DNA from: Bradyrhizobium sp. KBS0727 | GTDB taxonomy: Bacteria; Pseudomonadota; Alphaproteobacteria; Rhizobiales; Xanthobacteraceae | Assembly: GCF_005937885.2 (NCBI RefSeq) | Contig: NZ_CP042176.1 | Coordinates: 6,195,501-6,259,500 of the forward strand | Length of the DNA stretch: 64,000 bases | Direction: 5' to 3' | Position numbers and translations under genes: made by a program | Notes under the pieces: generated by a model | What the model saw: only the letters and a program-made list of their open reading frames with translations | Database searches by the model: none | What the model was told of the DNA's origin: nothing | In this document: positions 18,331 to 26,255 of the stretch, one piece after another | Layout: each line of letters begins with the position of its first letter | Numbering within the stretch: position 1 is the stretch's first letter

Positions 18331-18442
18331 GATAGGTCTGACCTTCGCCCGGCGATACCACGCAAAGAGGGCACAGTTGGAGTCTGCCAACGAGACACCA
18401 GCTGGACACTCTGCTTCGCGAACCGGCTAAGTTATTGATTTC

Positions 18443-18517
18443 TGGCGCTCCCTAGGGGAATTGAACCCCTGTTTCAGCCTTGAGAGGGCCGCGTCCTAAC
18501 CGCTAGACGAAGGGAGC
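18443..18517 (-). tRNA. tRNA-Glu (anticodon CTC)
   Basis: The minus strand folds as a cloverleaf: acceptor GCTCCCT/AGGGAGC, discriminator G then encoded CCA (18445-18443), D-arm region TCTAGCGGTTAGGACG, anticodon stem CGGCC/GGCTG with loop CTCTCAA (anticodon CTC), and T-arm with TTCAATT. Its 3' end faces the variable segment 8.9-18.4 kb, the side where integrating elements usually insert. Confidence 0.95.
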
Positions 18518-18620
18518 GTTGGCTGCAGGGAATAGCCTCGAAATGCGCGGTCGGCAAGGCGGAAGCTTCCGCCTGTCCCTGACTTGATCGGGGATTTCCC
18601 GGGCGTCTACGACGAAGAAA

Positions 18621-18654
18621 GACGTGGATGGCCGGGTCAAGCCCGGCCATGACG
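18621..18654. repeat. REP-like palindrome (GCCGGG..CCCGGC family)
   Basis: GACGTGGATGGCCGGGTCAA followed by GCCCGGCCATGACG is a single unit of the palindromic family that recurs between genes across this window. Confidence 0.8.
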
Positions 18655-18665
18655 GTGGTGGTGAA

Positions 18666-19004
18666 TCAGGGTTCGCTGACGAATTTGAGTTTTCCGGCCG
18701 GTTTCAGCGTTTTGGCGTCGAAGGTGCGGATTTCGGTCACCCCGCCTATGTCCAGCGTCACCACCAGCCGCTCGCCGGCAACCCCGGTCGAAACGATGCG
18801 GGCGCCCTTCGGCAGCGTCGCGGTGACATCCGAGGTCGCCGCCGTGGCGCTTCCCTCGCCGCGATAAAGGCGGTAACCGACAGCGATCAGGACGATGGTG
18901 ACGGCCAGCGCCGAGGTCAGGCCTGCGATCACCATCATCCGCCGTACGCGCGCAAATAGCGCGGCCTGCTCGGGGGTCGGTTCGGGCGCAACGGCATCGG
19001 TCAT
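18666..19004 (-). CDS. Single-pass membrane protein, 112 aa (DUF6476-like)
   Basis: It starts MTDAVAPEPTPEQAALFARV; one membrane helix (VIAGLTSALAVTIVLIAVGY) is followed by a small soluble domain ending IGGVTEIRTFDAKTLKPAGK. The length and the position beside an rluA-type gene and rpoH suit a small conserved alphaproteobacterial family that I associate with DUF6476, from memory. The ATG at 19004 is taken as start because residues upstream are Pro/Cys-rich and non-conserved in appearance. It is divergent from the pseudouridine synthase gene with 26 bases between starts, so the two share a promoter region. Function unknown. Confidence 0.7.
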   Translation of the reverse strand: MTDAVAPEPTPEQAALFARVRRMMVIAGLTSALAVTIVLIAVGYRLYRGEGSATAATSDVTATLPKGARIVSTGVAGERLVVTLDIGGVTEIRTFDAKTLKPAGKLKFVSEP

Positions 19005-19030
19005 GCGGGACTCTTCGTAAGGACAAGGTT

Positions 19031-20059
19031 TTGGACGAGGGCATTTCAACGGGCGGACACTCAACGGGCGCGCAACGGCTGGAGGTCACCGTCGGCGGCG
19101 ACGAGGGTTCGTCCCGCCTCGACCGTGTGCTCGCGGTGCTCCGCCCCGAACTGTCGCGCTCGCGGCTGAAAGCGCTGATCCTGGCCGGTTCCGTCACCGC
19201 CCGGGGCGCCCCCGTCCGCGACCCCGCTTATCATGTCGTCACCGGCGATACGATCACAATCGACGTCCCGGAGGCGGTGGCGCCGGAGCCGAAGGGCGAG
19301 GCGATCGCGCTCGATATCGTCTACGAGGACGACGACATCGTCGTCATCAACAAGCAAAAGGGACTGGTCGTGCATCCGGCCGCCGGCCATGAGAGCGGCA
19401 CGCTGGTCAACGCGCTGATCGCCCATTGCGGCGCAAGCCTCTCGGGGATTGGAGGTGTCCGCCGCCCCGGCATCGTGCACCGGCTCGACAAGGACACCAC
19501 CGGGCTGATGGTGGTCGCCAAGAACGACCACGCCCATCAATCGCTGACCGCGCAGTTCGCCGACCATGGCCGTACCGGGCCGATGCAGCGCGGCTATATG
19601 GCCTTCATCTGGGGCGCGCCCGGCCGCCAGCGCGGCACGGTCGACGCCCCGATCGACCGCCATCCCTATGCCCGCGAAAAGATGGCGGTGCGCGACGGCG
19701 GCCGCGAAGCGGTCACCCGTTGGGAGCTGCAAGCCAGTTATAACGGCCGCGACGGCAAACCGGTGGCTTCCCTGCTCGCCTGCCAGCTCGAGACCGGGCG
19801 GACCCACCAGATCCGGGTGCATCTGTCCCATGCCGGTCACCCCCTGATGGGCGATGCCGTTTACGGCTCCCACTTCAAGACCAAGGCCGGCCACCTCGGA
19901 CCCCAGGCCCAGGCCGCCCTTTCGGCCCTCGGCCGGCAGGCCCTGCACGCCTACCTGCTGGCTTTGGAACACCCCCGGACCGGGGAACTTTTGCACTGGG
20001 AAGCGGCTTTGCCGGAGGATTTGCTTCTCCTGCAAAGCGCCCTGGAAGCGGCGCTATGA
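19031..20059 (+). CDS. rluD: RluA-family 23S rRNA pseudouridine synthase
   Basis: A 342-aa protein: an S4-like RNA-binding part (SSRLDRVLAVLRPELSRSRL) followed by the catalytic domain with the signature GIVHRLDKDTTGLMVVAKND; the Asp in HRLDKDTTG is the catalytic residue of the family. GRTHQIRVHLSHAGHPLMGD and DAVYG close the active site. RluD modifies helix 69 of 23S rRNA (positions 1911, 1915 and 1917 in E. coli); assignment to RluD rather than RluC rests on the S4 part and length. The start is taken as TTG at 19031; a shorter start cannot be excluded. Position upstream of rpoH is typical of alphaproteobacteria. Confidence 0.88.
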   Translation: MDEGISTGGHSTGAQRLEVTVGGDEGSSRLDRVLAVLRPELSRSRLKALILAGSVTARGAPVRDPAYHVVTGDTITIDVPEAVAPEPKGEAIALDIVYEDDDIVVINKQKGLVVHPAAGHESGTLVNALIAHCGASLSGIGGVRRPGIVHRLDKDTTGLMVVAKNDHAHQSLTAQFADHGRTGPMQRGYMAFIWGAPGRQRGTVDAPIDRHPYAREKMAVRDGGREAVTRWELQASYNGRDGKPVASLLACQLETGRTHQIRVHLSHAGHPLMGDAVYGSHFKTKAGHLGPQAQAALSALGRQALHAYLLALEHPRTGELLHWEAALPEDLLLLQSALEAAL

Positions 20060-20274
20060 CGCAGGCCGCCTAGAAAAGCTTTGTTATGCCAACAGGTTAT
20101 AGCTGCCACACGGGGACGTGACGTCAGCAATCCTTCCCTATCGGCCCCGATTTGGTGTATGTTGCACCTGCGCTGAATATCCAGCGCGGAACATCGCAGC
20201 CGGGCCGGCTTTAACACAGCGGCCGTCTGCCGGGCCCGCCGCTATCGGGGGCCTGAACCACTGGAGGGCGCTAA

Positions 20275-21174
20275 ATGGCCCGTACAGCTACGTTACCGGT
20301 TCTCAATGGAGAACACGGTCTTTCCCGTTACCTCGCCGAGATCCGCAAATTTCCGATGCTGGAACCCCAGCAGGAATACATGTTCGCCAAGCGTTGGCGC
20401 GAACATGACGATCGCGACGCGGCACATCACCTTGTCACCAGCCATCTCCGGCTCGTGGCCAAGATCGCCATGGGCTATCGCGGCTACGGCTTGCCGATTT
20501 CCGAGGTCGTCTCGGAAGGCAATGTCGGCCTGATGCAGGCGGTCAAGCGGTTCGAGCCCGAAAAGGGCTTCCGTCTCGCTACCTACGCTATGTGGTGGAT
20601 CAAGGCGTCAATACAAGAGTACATCCTGCGTTCCTGGTCGCTCGTGAAAATGGGCACCACCGCGAACCAGAAGAAGCTGTTCTTCAACCTGCGCAAGGCG
20701 AAGAGCAAGATCTCGGCGTTGGACGAAGGCGATCTCCGCCCCGACCAGGTCAAGATCATTGCCAAGCGCCTCGGCGTCACGGCCCAGGACGTGATCGACA
20801 TGAACCGCCGCCTCGGTGGCGACGCGTCGCTCAACGCGCCGATCCGCGACGACGGTGAAGCCGGCGAATGGCAGGACTGGCTGGTCGACAACTCGCCCAA
20901 CCAGGAAGCCGTGATGGCCGAGCACGAGGAATTCGATCATCGCCGGCAGGCGCTGAATGGCGCCATCGGTGTGCTCAACCCGCGCGAACGCCGCATCTTC
21001 GAGGCGCGACGTCTGGCGGAAGACCCGATGACGCTGGAAGACCTCGCCGCCGAATTCGGCGTCTCGCGCGAGCGCGTGCGGCAGATCGAGGTCCGGGCTT
21101 TCGAGAAGGTGCAGTCGGCCGTCAAGGGCACGATCGCGAAGGCGGAAGCCGCCGTCCTGGAAGCCGCGCTCTAA
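20275..21174 (+). CDS. rpoH: RNA polymerase heat-shock sigma factor (sigma-32)
   Basis: A 299-aa sigma factor. Region 2 reads HHLVTSHLRLVAKIAMGYRG then EVVSEGNVGLMQAVKRFEPE, with GFRLATYAMWWIKASIQEYI for regions 2.3/2.4. The RpoH box QKKLFFNLRK is present near residue 133. Region 4.2 is FGVSRERVRQIEVRAFEKVQ. The ATG at 20275 has GGAGGG at 20263-20268. A strong terminator follows at 21201. It directs transcription of chaperone and protease genes. Many Bradyrhizobium relatives carry several rpoH copies, and which paralogue this is cannot be told here. No ROSE-type RNA thermometer was recognised in the 215-base leader. Confidence 0.96.
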   Translation: MARTATLPVLNGEHGLSRYLAEIRKFPMLEPQQEYMFAKRWREHDDRDAAHHLVTSHLRLVAKIAMGYRGYGLPISEVVSEGNVGLMQAVKRFEPEKGFRLATYAMWWIKASIQEYILRSWSLVKMGTTANQKKLFFNLRKAKSKISALDEGDLRPDQVKIIAKRLGVTAQDVIDMNRRLGGDASLNAPIRDDGEAGEWQDWLVDNSPNQEAVMAEHEEFDHRRQALNGAIGVLNPRERRIFEARRLAEDPMTLEDLAAEFGVSRERVRQIEVRAFEKVQSAVKGTIAKAEAAVLEAAL

Positions 21175-21200
21175 CCCTGCACGGGAAGCAACAACTGACG

Positions 21201-21230
21201 AAAGCCGGCGGCGACGCCGGCTTTTTGTTT
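21201..21230 (+). terminator. Rho-independent terminator of rpoH
   Basis: AAAGCCGGCG, loop GCGA, CGCCGGCTTT, followed by TTGTTTTT, 26 bases after the rpoH stop. Confidence 0.9.
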
Positions 21231-21372
21231 TTGGGGGAACGCTTCAGCACCATCGCTGTCGTCCTCCGCGAAAGCGGGGGACCCAGTATTCCAGAGGCGT
21301 CGGTGATTGAACCGATAAGCCGCGGCGTACCGAGTCGGATTCAACCGGTCGTCGCAACACTTTGTGTATGGC

Positions 21373-22008
21373 CTACTCGCCCCATTCCCGCGCCAGCTTC
21401 GCCAGCGCGCAGCCTTCGCAATAGCGGGCGTCCTTGAAGTCGATCCAGTTGTGGGCATAGACGCGTTCAAGCGGAATGCCGTAGCGCGCGCGCAAGACCT
21501 TCACCAGGATCCGCCACGCCGCGACCTGTGCCTCGGTCGGCCCGCGCGTCACGTCGGGATAGTTGCCGGCGAATTCGACGCCGATCGAGGTATCCTTGTT
21601 CACCTGGCGATAGGTTTTGCTGTTGTCGATGTATTTGTTGTCGTTGCGGTCGGCGCCGTCGGTATGGGTCGGTACCAGATTTTCCGCCACCGCCCAGTAC
21701 ACCGTGCCGTCGGTCTCGACCCAGACCATGACGCCCCGCCGGGTCGGATTCCGGTTCTGCTCCTGCGCGCCACCGCGGGCGGAGCCGGCCGGACCTTCGG
21801 TCTGGTGCACGATGATGTTGCGCCAGGGATGGGCCTTTGCGGGATCGCCCCATGGCGCCAGCCAGATCACTTTCAGGCCGGGAATGTCGGGTGTGCCCGA
21901 CGCGCGCGCGATTGCCACGAGATCGGGCGTTTGCGCGGAAGCCGGGACGGAGAATGCCAAGGAGAACGTGAGGGCGCCAAGCGCCGCGACGGCGAAACGA
22001 AGTTTCAT
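21373..22008 (-). CDS. Secreted N-acetylmuramoyl-L-alanine amidase (type 2, PGRP-like)
   Basis: A 211-aa protein with the Sec signal MKLRFAVAALGALTFSLAFS ending at ASA-Q. The amidase-2 domain shows NIIVHQTEGPAG (zinc His near residue 67), DTSIGVEFAGNYPD, and VYAHNWIDFKDARYCEGC, whose His and Cys match the other zinc ligands of the T7-lysozyme fold. It cleaves the bond between N-acetylmuramic acid and L-Ala in the periplasm. The ATG at 22008 is chosen because it starts the signal peptide. Next to the diguanylate cyclase gene but 32 bases apart, so co-transcription is possible. Confidence 0.85.
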   Translation of the reverse strand: MKLRFAVAALGALTFSLAFSVPASAQTPDLVAIARASGTPDIPGLKVIWLAPWGDPAKAHPWRNIIVHQTEGPAGSARGGAQEQNRNPTRRGVMVWVETDGTVYWAVAENLVPTHTDGADRNDNKYIDNSKTYRQVNKDTSIGVEFAGNYPDVTRGPTEAQVAAWRILVKVLRARYGIPLERVYAHNWIDFKDARYCEGCALAKLAREWGE

Positions 22009-22040
22009 GATCTGGCGTCCAGTGGGCTCACTGGCGCGTA

Positions 22041-23276
22041 TCACGCCCGCTTGCGCGCGGCCATATCCGAAACGGCCGGGCTTGGGAGTTCGGGGACCAG
22101 CGGCGGCGCCGGGTCGTAGGCCGCAAACCGGTTGCGGCCGCCCTTCTTGGCTTCATACAGAGCGTGGTCGGCGGCCGCGATCAGGCGGTCGGGGAATGCG
22201 CCCATCTCCCTTGTCCACTGCGCGACGCCGATCGAGACCGAGATCGGAATGTCGGGGCCCGCGCATTGCTCGGCATCCGCGCGGCAGACTTCCAGCACGC
22301 GGCGGGCGATCATGGCGCCCTCGCGCAGCGTCGAGGACGGCAGCACGATGCAGAACTCGTCGCCACCGGAGCGCGCCAGCATGTCGCCGGGCCGCAGCCG
22401 GGTTTGCGCCATCAGCGTGAAATGCTGCAGGCAGGCGTCACCGGCGGCGTGACCGTGGGTGTCGTTGATGCCCTTGAAGCCGTCGAGATCGATCACCAGC
22501 AACGCAAACGGCTGGCTGCTGCGTTCCGAACGCGCGCATTCCTCGGAGAGGCGCTGCACCAGATGGCGGCGGTTGCCGACGCCGGTGAGGTCATCGAGCA
22601 GCGCCAGATCGGCGACCTCGTTGCGCAGGCGATCCATCGCCATCAGCAGGAAACCGAAATTCAACGCCATCGACAGGAACACCAGCGCCAGCACCACCAT
22701 CGACTGCAACGGGGTGAACTGCACATAGGAGAACCCGCCACCCGCGCCGGTCACGCCGGCGACCAGCCTGAAGGCGTAGATGGAGATAATGAGCGAGGCG
22801 ACGATGCCGGCGAGGCGAGCGCCCGGATTGGCGCGGCCCTCCACGCTCAGCAGCATCCGCAGGCTGAGTAGCAGCGGCAGCGTCTGGCTGATCGAAAACA
22901 CCATCAGCCGTCCCGGAACGCTGTCGTAGATGAAGGTAAAGAAGAACAGGCCGGCGAAGCCGAGCCCCGTGACCAGCAGGCTGAGGCGCCAGTTGGCCGG
23001 CTGGTCGAAGAATTTCTGGATGCCCATCGTCGCGATCCAGATCGCCAGGATCAGCGCGGTGCCGGCCAATGCCAGCGGCACCAGCGAGTCCGTCATCACG
23101 ACGCGGAGCGTCGCCACCGCAGCCCCCGCCGCCGCCACGAACGACGAGCCGGTCCAGAACCGCGCCGGCACGAACGCCGGATAGCTGCGCACCACGTAGG
23201 CCCAGATCATGCCGAGCGCGAGAAAGTTGATGACGAACACCGTCCATAGCGTCGGAACGCTCAGCATCGCTGACAC
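22041..23276 (-). CDS. Membrane-bound diguanylate cyclase (GGDEF)
   Basis: A 411-aa protein with about six N-terminal membrane helices (for example VFVINFLALGMIWAYVV and LAGTALILAIWIATMG) and a C-terminal GGDEF domain. LDDLTGVGNRRHL opens the domain, IDLDGFKGINDTHGHAAGD follows, and SGGDEFCIVLPS is the active site near residue 305. RPGD lies five residues before GGDEF, the inhibitory c-di-GMP I-site. All catalytic residues are present, so it should make c-di-GMP from two GTP. No recognised sensor domain precedes it; the helices themselves are probably the sensory part. Confidence 0.92.
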   Translation of the reverse strand: MSAMLSVPTLWTVFVINFLALGMIWAYVVRSYPAFVPARFWTGSSFVAAAGAAVATLRVVMTDSLVPLALAGTALILAIWIATMGIQKFFDQPANWRLSLLVTGLGFAGLFFFTFIYDSVPGRLMVFSISQTLPLLLSLRMLLSVEGRANPGARLAGIVASLIISIYAFRLVAGVTGAGGGFSYVQFTPLQSMVVLALVFLSMALNFGFLLMAMDRLRNEVADLALLDDLTGVGNRRHLVQRLSEECARSERSSQPFALLVIDLDGFKGINDTHGHAAGDACLQHFTLMAQTRLRPGDMLARSGGDEFCIVLPSSTLREGAMIARRVLEVCRADAEQCAGPDIPISVSIGVAQWTREMGAFPDRLIAAADHALYEAKKGGRNRFAAYDPAPPLVPELPSPAVSDMAARKRA

Positions 23277-23699
23277 CCAAGGCCTACGCGGCCCCGTCTC
23301 CCCTGTTGTTCAACCAAATGCCGGAAACTTGCGCCTCCGGGGCATTCCCCCCACGACAATCCCCGTTGTCTTGGCAACAAGGTGCATCCGCGACGCTTAA
23401 CGGACTCTCACCGTGGCCTTCGAATCCAAACCGTGGTTTTGAAATGATGAAGAGGGTGCGTGTTTCCCCGTCGTTAAGCATGACGCGCGCGACGCGAAGG
23501 ACACGACGAACGGCGTTTTGATGAAAAATCGCGCCGAAACGCATAACACCTGTGGATAACGCGATGACGGTCGCATGACGGCACGCGGAATCGCGACGCG
23601 AATCTGTTGGGATTGTGATCGAGGATGTTGTGAGGCTAGCCCTCCGCCAAGCATGCCTCGGAGTCGCGTTTCAATCCATTAAAACCTTGAGAGGATACT
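23277..23699. other. Gap upstream of the 22-aa Lys/Ala peptide; no gene seen
   Basis: No frame in this 423-base stretch has both a ribosome site and plausible codon use. The final part (CTTGAGAGGATACTATG) provides the ribosome site of the small gene at 23700. An A/T-enriched segment ACACCTGTGGATAACG near 23549 resembles a DnaA-box-like word but is single. Confidence 0.5.
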
Positions 23700-23768
23700 A
23701 TGGCTAAGAAAGCGAAGAAGGCGAAAAAGGCGAAGAAGGCGAAGAAGGCCAAGAAGTCCAAGAAGTGA
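23700..23768 (+). CDS. 22-residue Lys/Ala repeat peptide (histone-tail-like)
   Basis: ATG at 23700 to TGA at 23766-23768 encodes Met-Ala followed by KKA repeats ending KKSKK; 14 of 22 residues are Lys, with no acidic or aromatic residue. GAGAGGA lies eight bases upstream, a good ribosome site. The repeat resembles the Lys/Ala tails of bacterial histone-H1-like proteins, so nucleic-acid or polyanion binding is a reasonable inference. Too short for usual gene callers. It stands alone, convergent with the LysE gene. The alternative is that the bases are merely a low-complexity repeat. Confidence 0.6.
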   Translation: MAKKAKKAKKAKKAKKAKKSKK

Positions 23769-23899
23769 ATTTTCGCCCGGGTGGAGCGCTCAGTTCCGCC
23801 CGGGCATCCAACTCTCGAAAGTTGGCAAAGATGGCGGGCCCAAGGCTCGTCTTTTTTATTTGTCCCGCCTTTTTGATTTTGTGGGCGCGGCACAAACTT

Positions 23900-23976
23900 G
23901 TAGCCCGGATGAGCGAAGCGACATCCGGGGAAACACGAACACCGGTCCCGGATATCGCTTCGCTCATCCGGGCTAC
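23900..23976. repeat. Inverted repeat with 30-base arms (GTAGCCCGGATGAGCG family)
   Basis: GTAGCCCGGATGAGCGAAGC (from 23900, arm to 23929) faces GCTTCGCTCATCCGGGCTAC (arm 23947-23976) across 17 bases. The arms are nearly fully complementary. The word is a dispersed repeat in related genomes, from memory. It sits between two convergent genes and could stop transcription from both. Confidence 0.8.
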
Positions 23977-23981
23977 GAAGC

Positions 23982-24599
23982 CTACCGCTCCGCGAATGCG
24001 AGCTTGGCGCCGAGCGCCGCGAAGCCCGCCGCAAAGCTCCGACGCAGCCAGGCCATCACCTTCGGTCGCGAGATGACGCGGTCGCGGACCGAGGCGGCGA
24101 ACAGGCCGTAGACGGCGAACACCGCAAAGGTCATCGCCATGAAGGCGCCGCTCAGCTCAAACATGCGAGCCAACGGATGGCTCTCGTCGGCGGCGATGAA
24201 CTGCGGCAGGAAGGCCAGGAAGAAGATCGACAGCTTCGGATTGAGGATGTTGATCAGGATCGCCGTGACGATGACCCGCCGGCTGGAGCGCTCGCCCGCG
24301 GCCGGACCCGTGTCGATCGAAAGCGCGCCGGTTTCGCGCAGCGCCTGCCAGGACATGTACAGCAGATAGACGACGCCGCACCATTTCAGCGCGGCAAACG
24401 CCAGCGCGCTGGTATGCAGCACCGCGGCTAAGCCCAGCATGGCCGCCAGCATCTGCGGCACGATGCCGAGCGTGCAGCCGAAGGCGGCGGCGATGCTCGG
24501 CCGCGCGCCCTGTGTCAGCGCCACCGCCAGCGTATAGAGTACGCCGGTGCCGGGCGAGGCGACCACGATCAGCGAGGTCAGGAGAAAGGACAGCGTCAT
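23982..24599 (-). CDS. LysE/RhtB-family amino-acid exporter
   Basis: A 205-aa membrane protein of the usual length with about six helices. SLIVVASPGTGVLYTLAVAL carries the family P-G-P-like motif here as SPGTG, followed by GARPSIAAAFGCTLGIVPQM. ILINILNPKLSIFFLAFLPQ is the conserved NPK motif. The family exports amino acids or their derivatives across the inner membrane; the substrate is not predictable. The start ATG at 24599 begins MTLSFLLTSL directly in the first helix. Confidence 0.88.
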   Translation of the reverse strand: MTLSFLLTSLIVVASPGTGVLYTLAVALTQGARPSIAAAFGCTLGIVPQMLAAMLGLAAVLHTSALAFAALKWCGVVYLLYMSWQALRETGALSIDTGPAAGERSSRRVIVTAILINILNPKLSIFFLAFLPQFIAADESHPLARMFELSGAFMAMTFAVFAVYGLFAASVRDRVISRPKVMAWLRRSFAAGFAALGAKLAFAER

Positions 24600-24665
24600 G
24601 GCCCGCCAATATCACGGTTGGGATAGACGCGGAAGCGTCCGCGCGAAGGGGGCATGACGCGGAGA

Positions 24666-25079
24666 TCACGCGCGCGGGCGTGACTTGCCTGTTTCGTCGA
24701 GGCTCCAGGCATAGGCCATCCGTTCCGCCTCCCGGATCACATCGAGCGGCGCCCACGGCTTGGACCAGAATTTTGCGCCATCGGGCAGTTGCTGGGGCAG
24801 CGGCTTGCCCGAGGTCACGATCACCCCCATGTCGGGATTGTACTTCCGGGCAAAATGCGCGAGCTCGATGCCATTCACGTTGCCGGCGAGTTGCACGTCG
24901 GTCAGCATCAGCATCACGTTGTCGCCGGCGTTTTCCAGGACCAGTTCGGCCGCCTCGGCGCTCTCGCACTCGATGACATCGACGTCGCTTTCCTCCAGCA
25001 ACAGGCAGAGCATCTCCCGTTGCATCGGGTCGTCCTCGACGATAAGTGCGGTCGCGCGGAAGGGTCTTGATTGTCCCAT
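24666..25079 (-). CDS. Stand-alone response-regulator receiver protein
   Basis: A 137-aa CheY-like protein without an output domain. ATALIVEDDPMQREMLCLLL gives the acidic pocket, MLMLTDVQLAGNVNGIELA carries the phospho-acceptor Asp near residue 61, GVIVTSGK the conserved Thr/Ser, and FWSKPW the conserved Lys. It probably receives phosphate from an unlinked histidine kinase and acts by protein contact. The divergent SDR gene begins 148 bases away. Confidence 0.88.
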   Translation of the reverse strand: MGQSRPFRATALIVEDDPMQREMLCLLLEESDVDVIECESAEAAELVLENAGDNVMLMLTDVQLAGNVNGIELAHFARKYNPDMGVIVTSGKPLPQQLPDGAKFWSKPWAPLDVIREAERMAYAWSLDETGKSRPRA

Positions 25080-25226
25080 GGTGACCTCCGTTTTGGTTGA
25101 GCCCCAGAGCCGTCGGGGTTAAGCGCCGAAACTGCTTTATGGTTCGGTTCCAATTTGCCAAAGTTCGGAAAACTACAACTTTCGCGAGTTCCCCTCCCCG
25201 TCTGACCTGCATGGAGCTGAGACCTG

Positions 25227-26072
25227 ATGACTGCGATTTCCGGAAGTGCCGCCGCCGTGACCGGCGCCGCCAGCGGCATCGGCCGCGCTCTGGCGCTGGA
25301 ATTGGCCGCGCGCGGCTGCGATCTCGCGCTCGCCGACCGCGACGAGGCAGGGCTGCAGGCGCTCGCCGCCGAGATCGGCCGCGATGCCAAGCGCAAGGTC
25401 AGCGTGCACCGGGTCGATGTCGGCGAGCCCGGCCAGATCCAGGATTTTGCGATCGCCGCCACCGCCGCGCATCCCGCGCTCAATATCCTCATCAACAACG
25501 CCGGCGTCGCCTTGCTCGGCAGTTTTGCCGAGGTCGAGCAGGCGCAGATGGAGTGGCTGATCAACATCAATTTCTGGGGCGTGGTGCACGGCACCCGCGC
25601 GTTCCTGCCGCATCTTTCCGGCAGGCCGGCGGCGCATATCGTCAACCTGTCCTCGATCTTCGGCATCATCGCCCCGCCCGGCCAGACCGCTTATTGCGCG
25701 GCGAAATTCGCGGTGCGCGGCTTTTCCGAAAGCCTGCGCCATGAACTCGCGATGGCGAACAGTTCGGTGAAACTGTCGGTGGTGCATCCCGGCGGCGTCT
25801 CGACCAACATCGCGCGCAACTCCCGCACCGGCGCCGGCGTCACCGACAACGCCCGCCGCGCCCAGTCGATCGACCGCTTCGACGCGATGGCCAAGACCAC
25901 GCCGGCCGCCGCGGCCCTTCGCATCATCGAAGGCATCGAGAAGAACCAGCCCCGCATCCTGATCGGCAACGACGCCCGCTTCATGGATCTCTTGCAACGG
26001 TTTCGACCTTCGACCTACTGGGCGGTGCTGGCGAGGCGGCTGGAGAAGATGGCCGCGCAGGCGGGGAAGTGA
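25227..26072 (+). CDS. Short-chain dehydrogenase/reductase (classical SDR)
   Basis: A 281-aa protein with the cofactor motif TGAASGIG (residues 11-18), NNAG (about 91-94), the catalytic Ser in NLSSIFG and YCAAK for Tyr/Lys. LADRDEAG after the second strand, with Asp at its end, favours NAD(H). SVVHPGGVSTNIARNSRTG follows the active site as in the carbonyl-reductase-like branch. Substrate unknown. The gene is single, with the ATG at 25227 and GGAG a short distance upstream. Confidence 0.9.
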   Translation: MTAISGSAAAVTGAASGIGRALALELAARGCDLALADRDEAGLQALAAEIGRDAKRKVSVHRVDVGEPGQIQDFAIAATAAHPALNILINNAGVALLGSFAEVEQAQMEWLININFWGVVHGTRAFLPHLSGRPAAHIVNLSSIFGIIAPPGQTAYCAAKFAVRGFSESLRHELAMANSSVKLSVVHPGGVSTNIARNSRTGAGVTDNARRAQSIDRFDAMAKTTPAAAALRIIEGIEKNQPRILIGNDARFMDLLQRFRPSTYWAVLARRLEKMAAQAGK

Positions 26073-26124
26073 CCGCGGCGCGCGGCCATTGCGAGCGCGG
26101 CGTGGCAGAGATTTGAATCCCGCC

Positions 26125-26247
26125 GTCATGCCCGGGCATAGCCGTTCGAAGAACGGCGTCGCTTCCGCTCGCCTATGACCCGGGCATCCACGTCTTTGGT
26201 GCGCAAAAAATAAGTCGTGGATGGCCGGGTCAAGCCCGGCCATGACG
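26125..26247. repeat. Paired REP-like palindromes
   Basis: An outer unit GTCATGCCCGGGCATAGCCG faces TATGACCCGGGCATCCACGT, followed by GTGGATGGCCGGGTCAAGCC..CATGACG. Two convergent units are separated by about 30 bases. Member of the family seen at 18621, 27591, 39553, 49354 and 52050. Confidence 0.8.
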
Positions 26248-26255
26248 AACTCCAA

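Noticed and set aside
18098..18430. 110-codon frame between the Bug-type gene and tRNA-Glu
   Set aside because: No ribosome site, interrupted composition and a long palindrome inside it; treated as non-coding.
18443..18517. Search for a duplicated tRNA-Glu 3' end (att site) within 8.5-18.4 kb
   Set aside because: No second copy of CTCCCTAGGGGAATTG was seen, so a simple tRNA-integrated island is not demonstrated.
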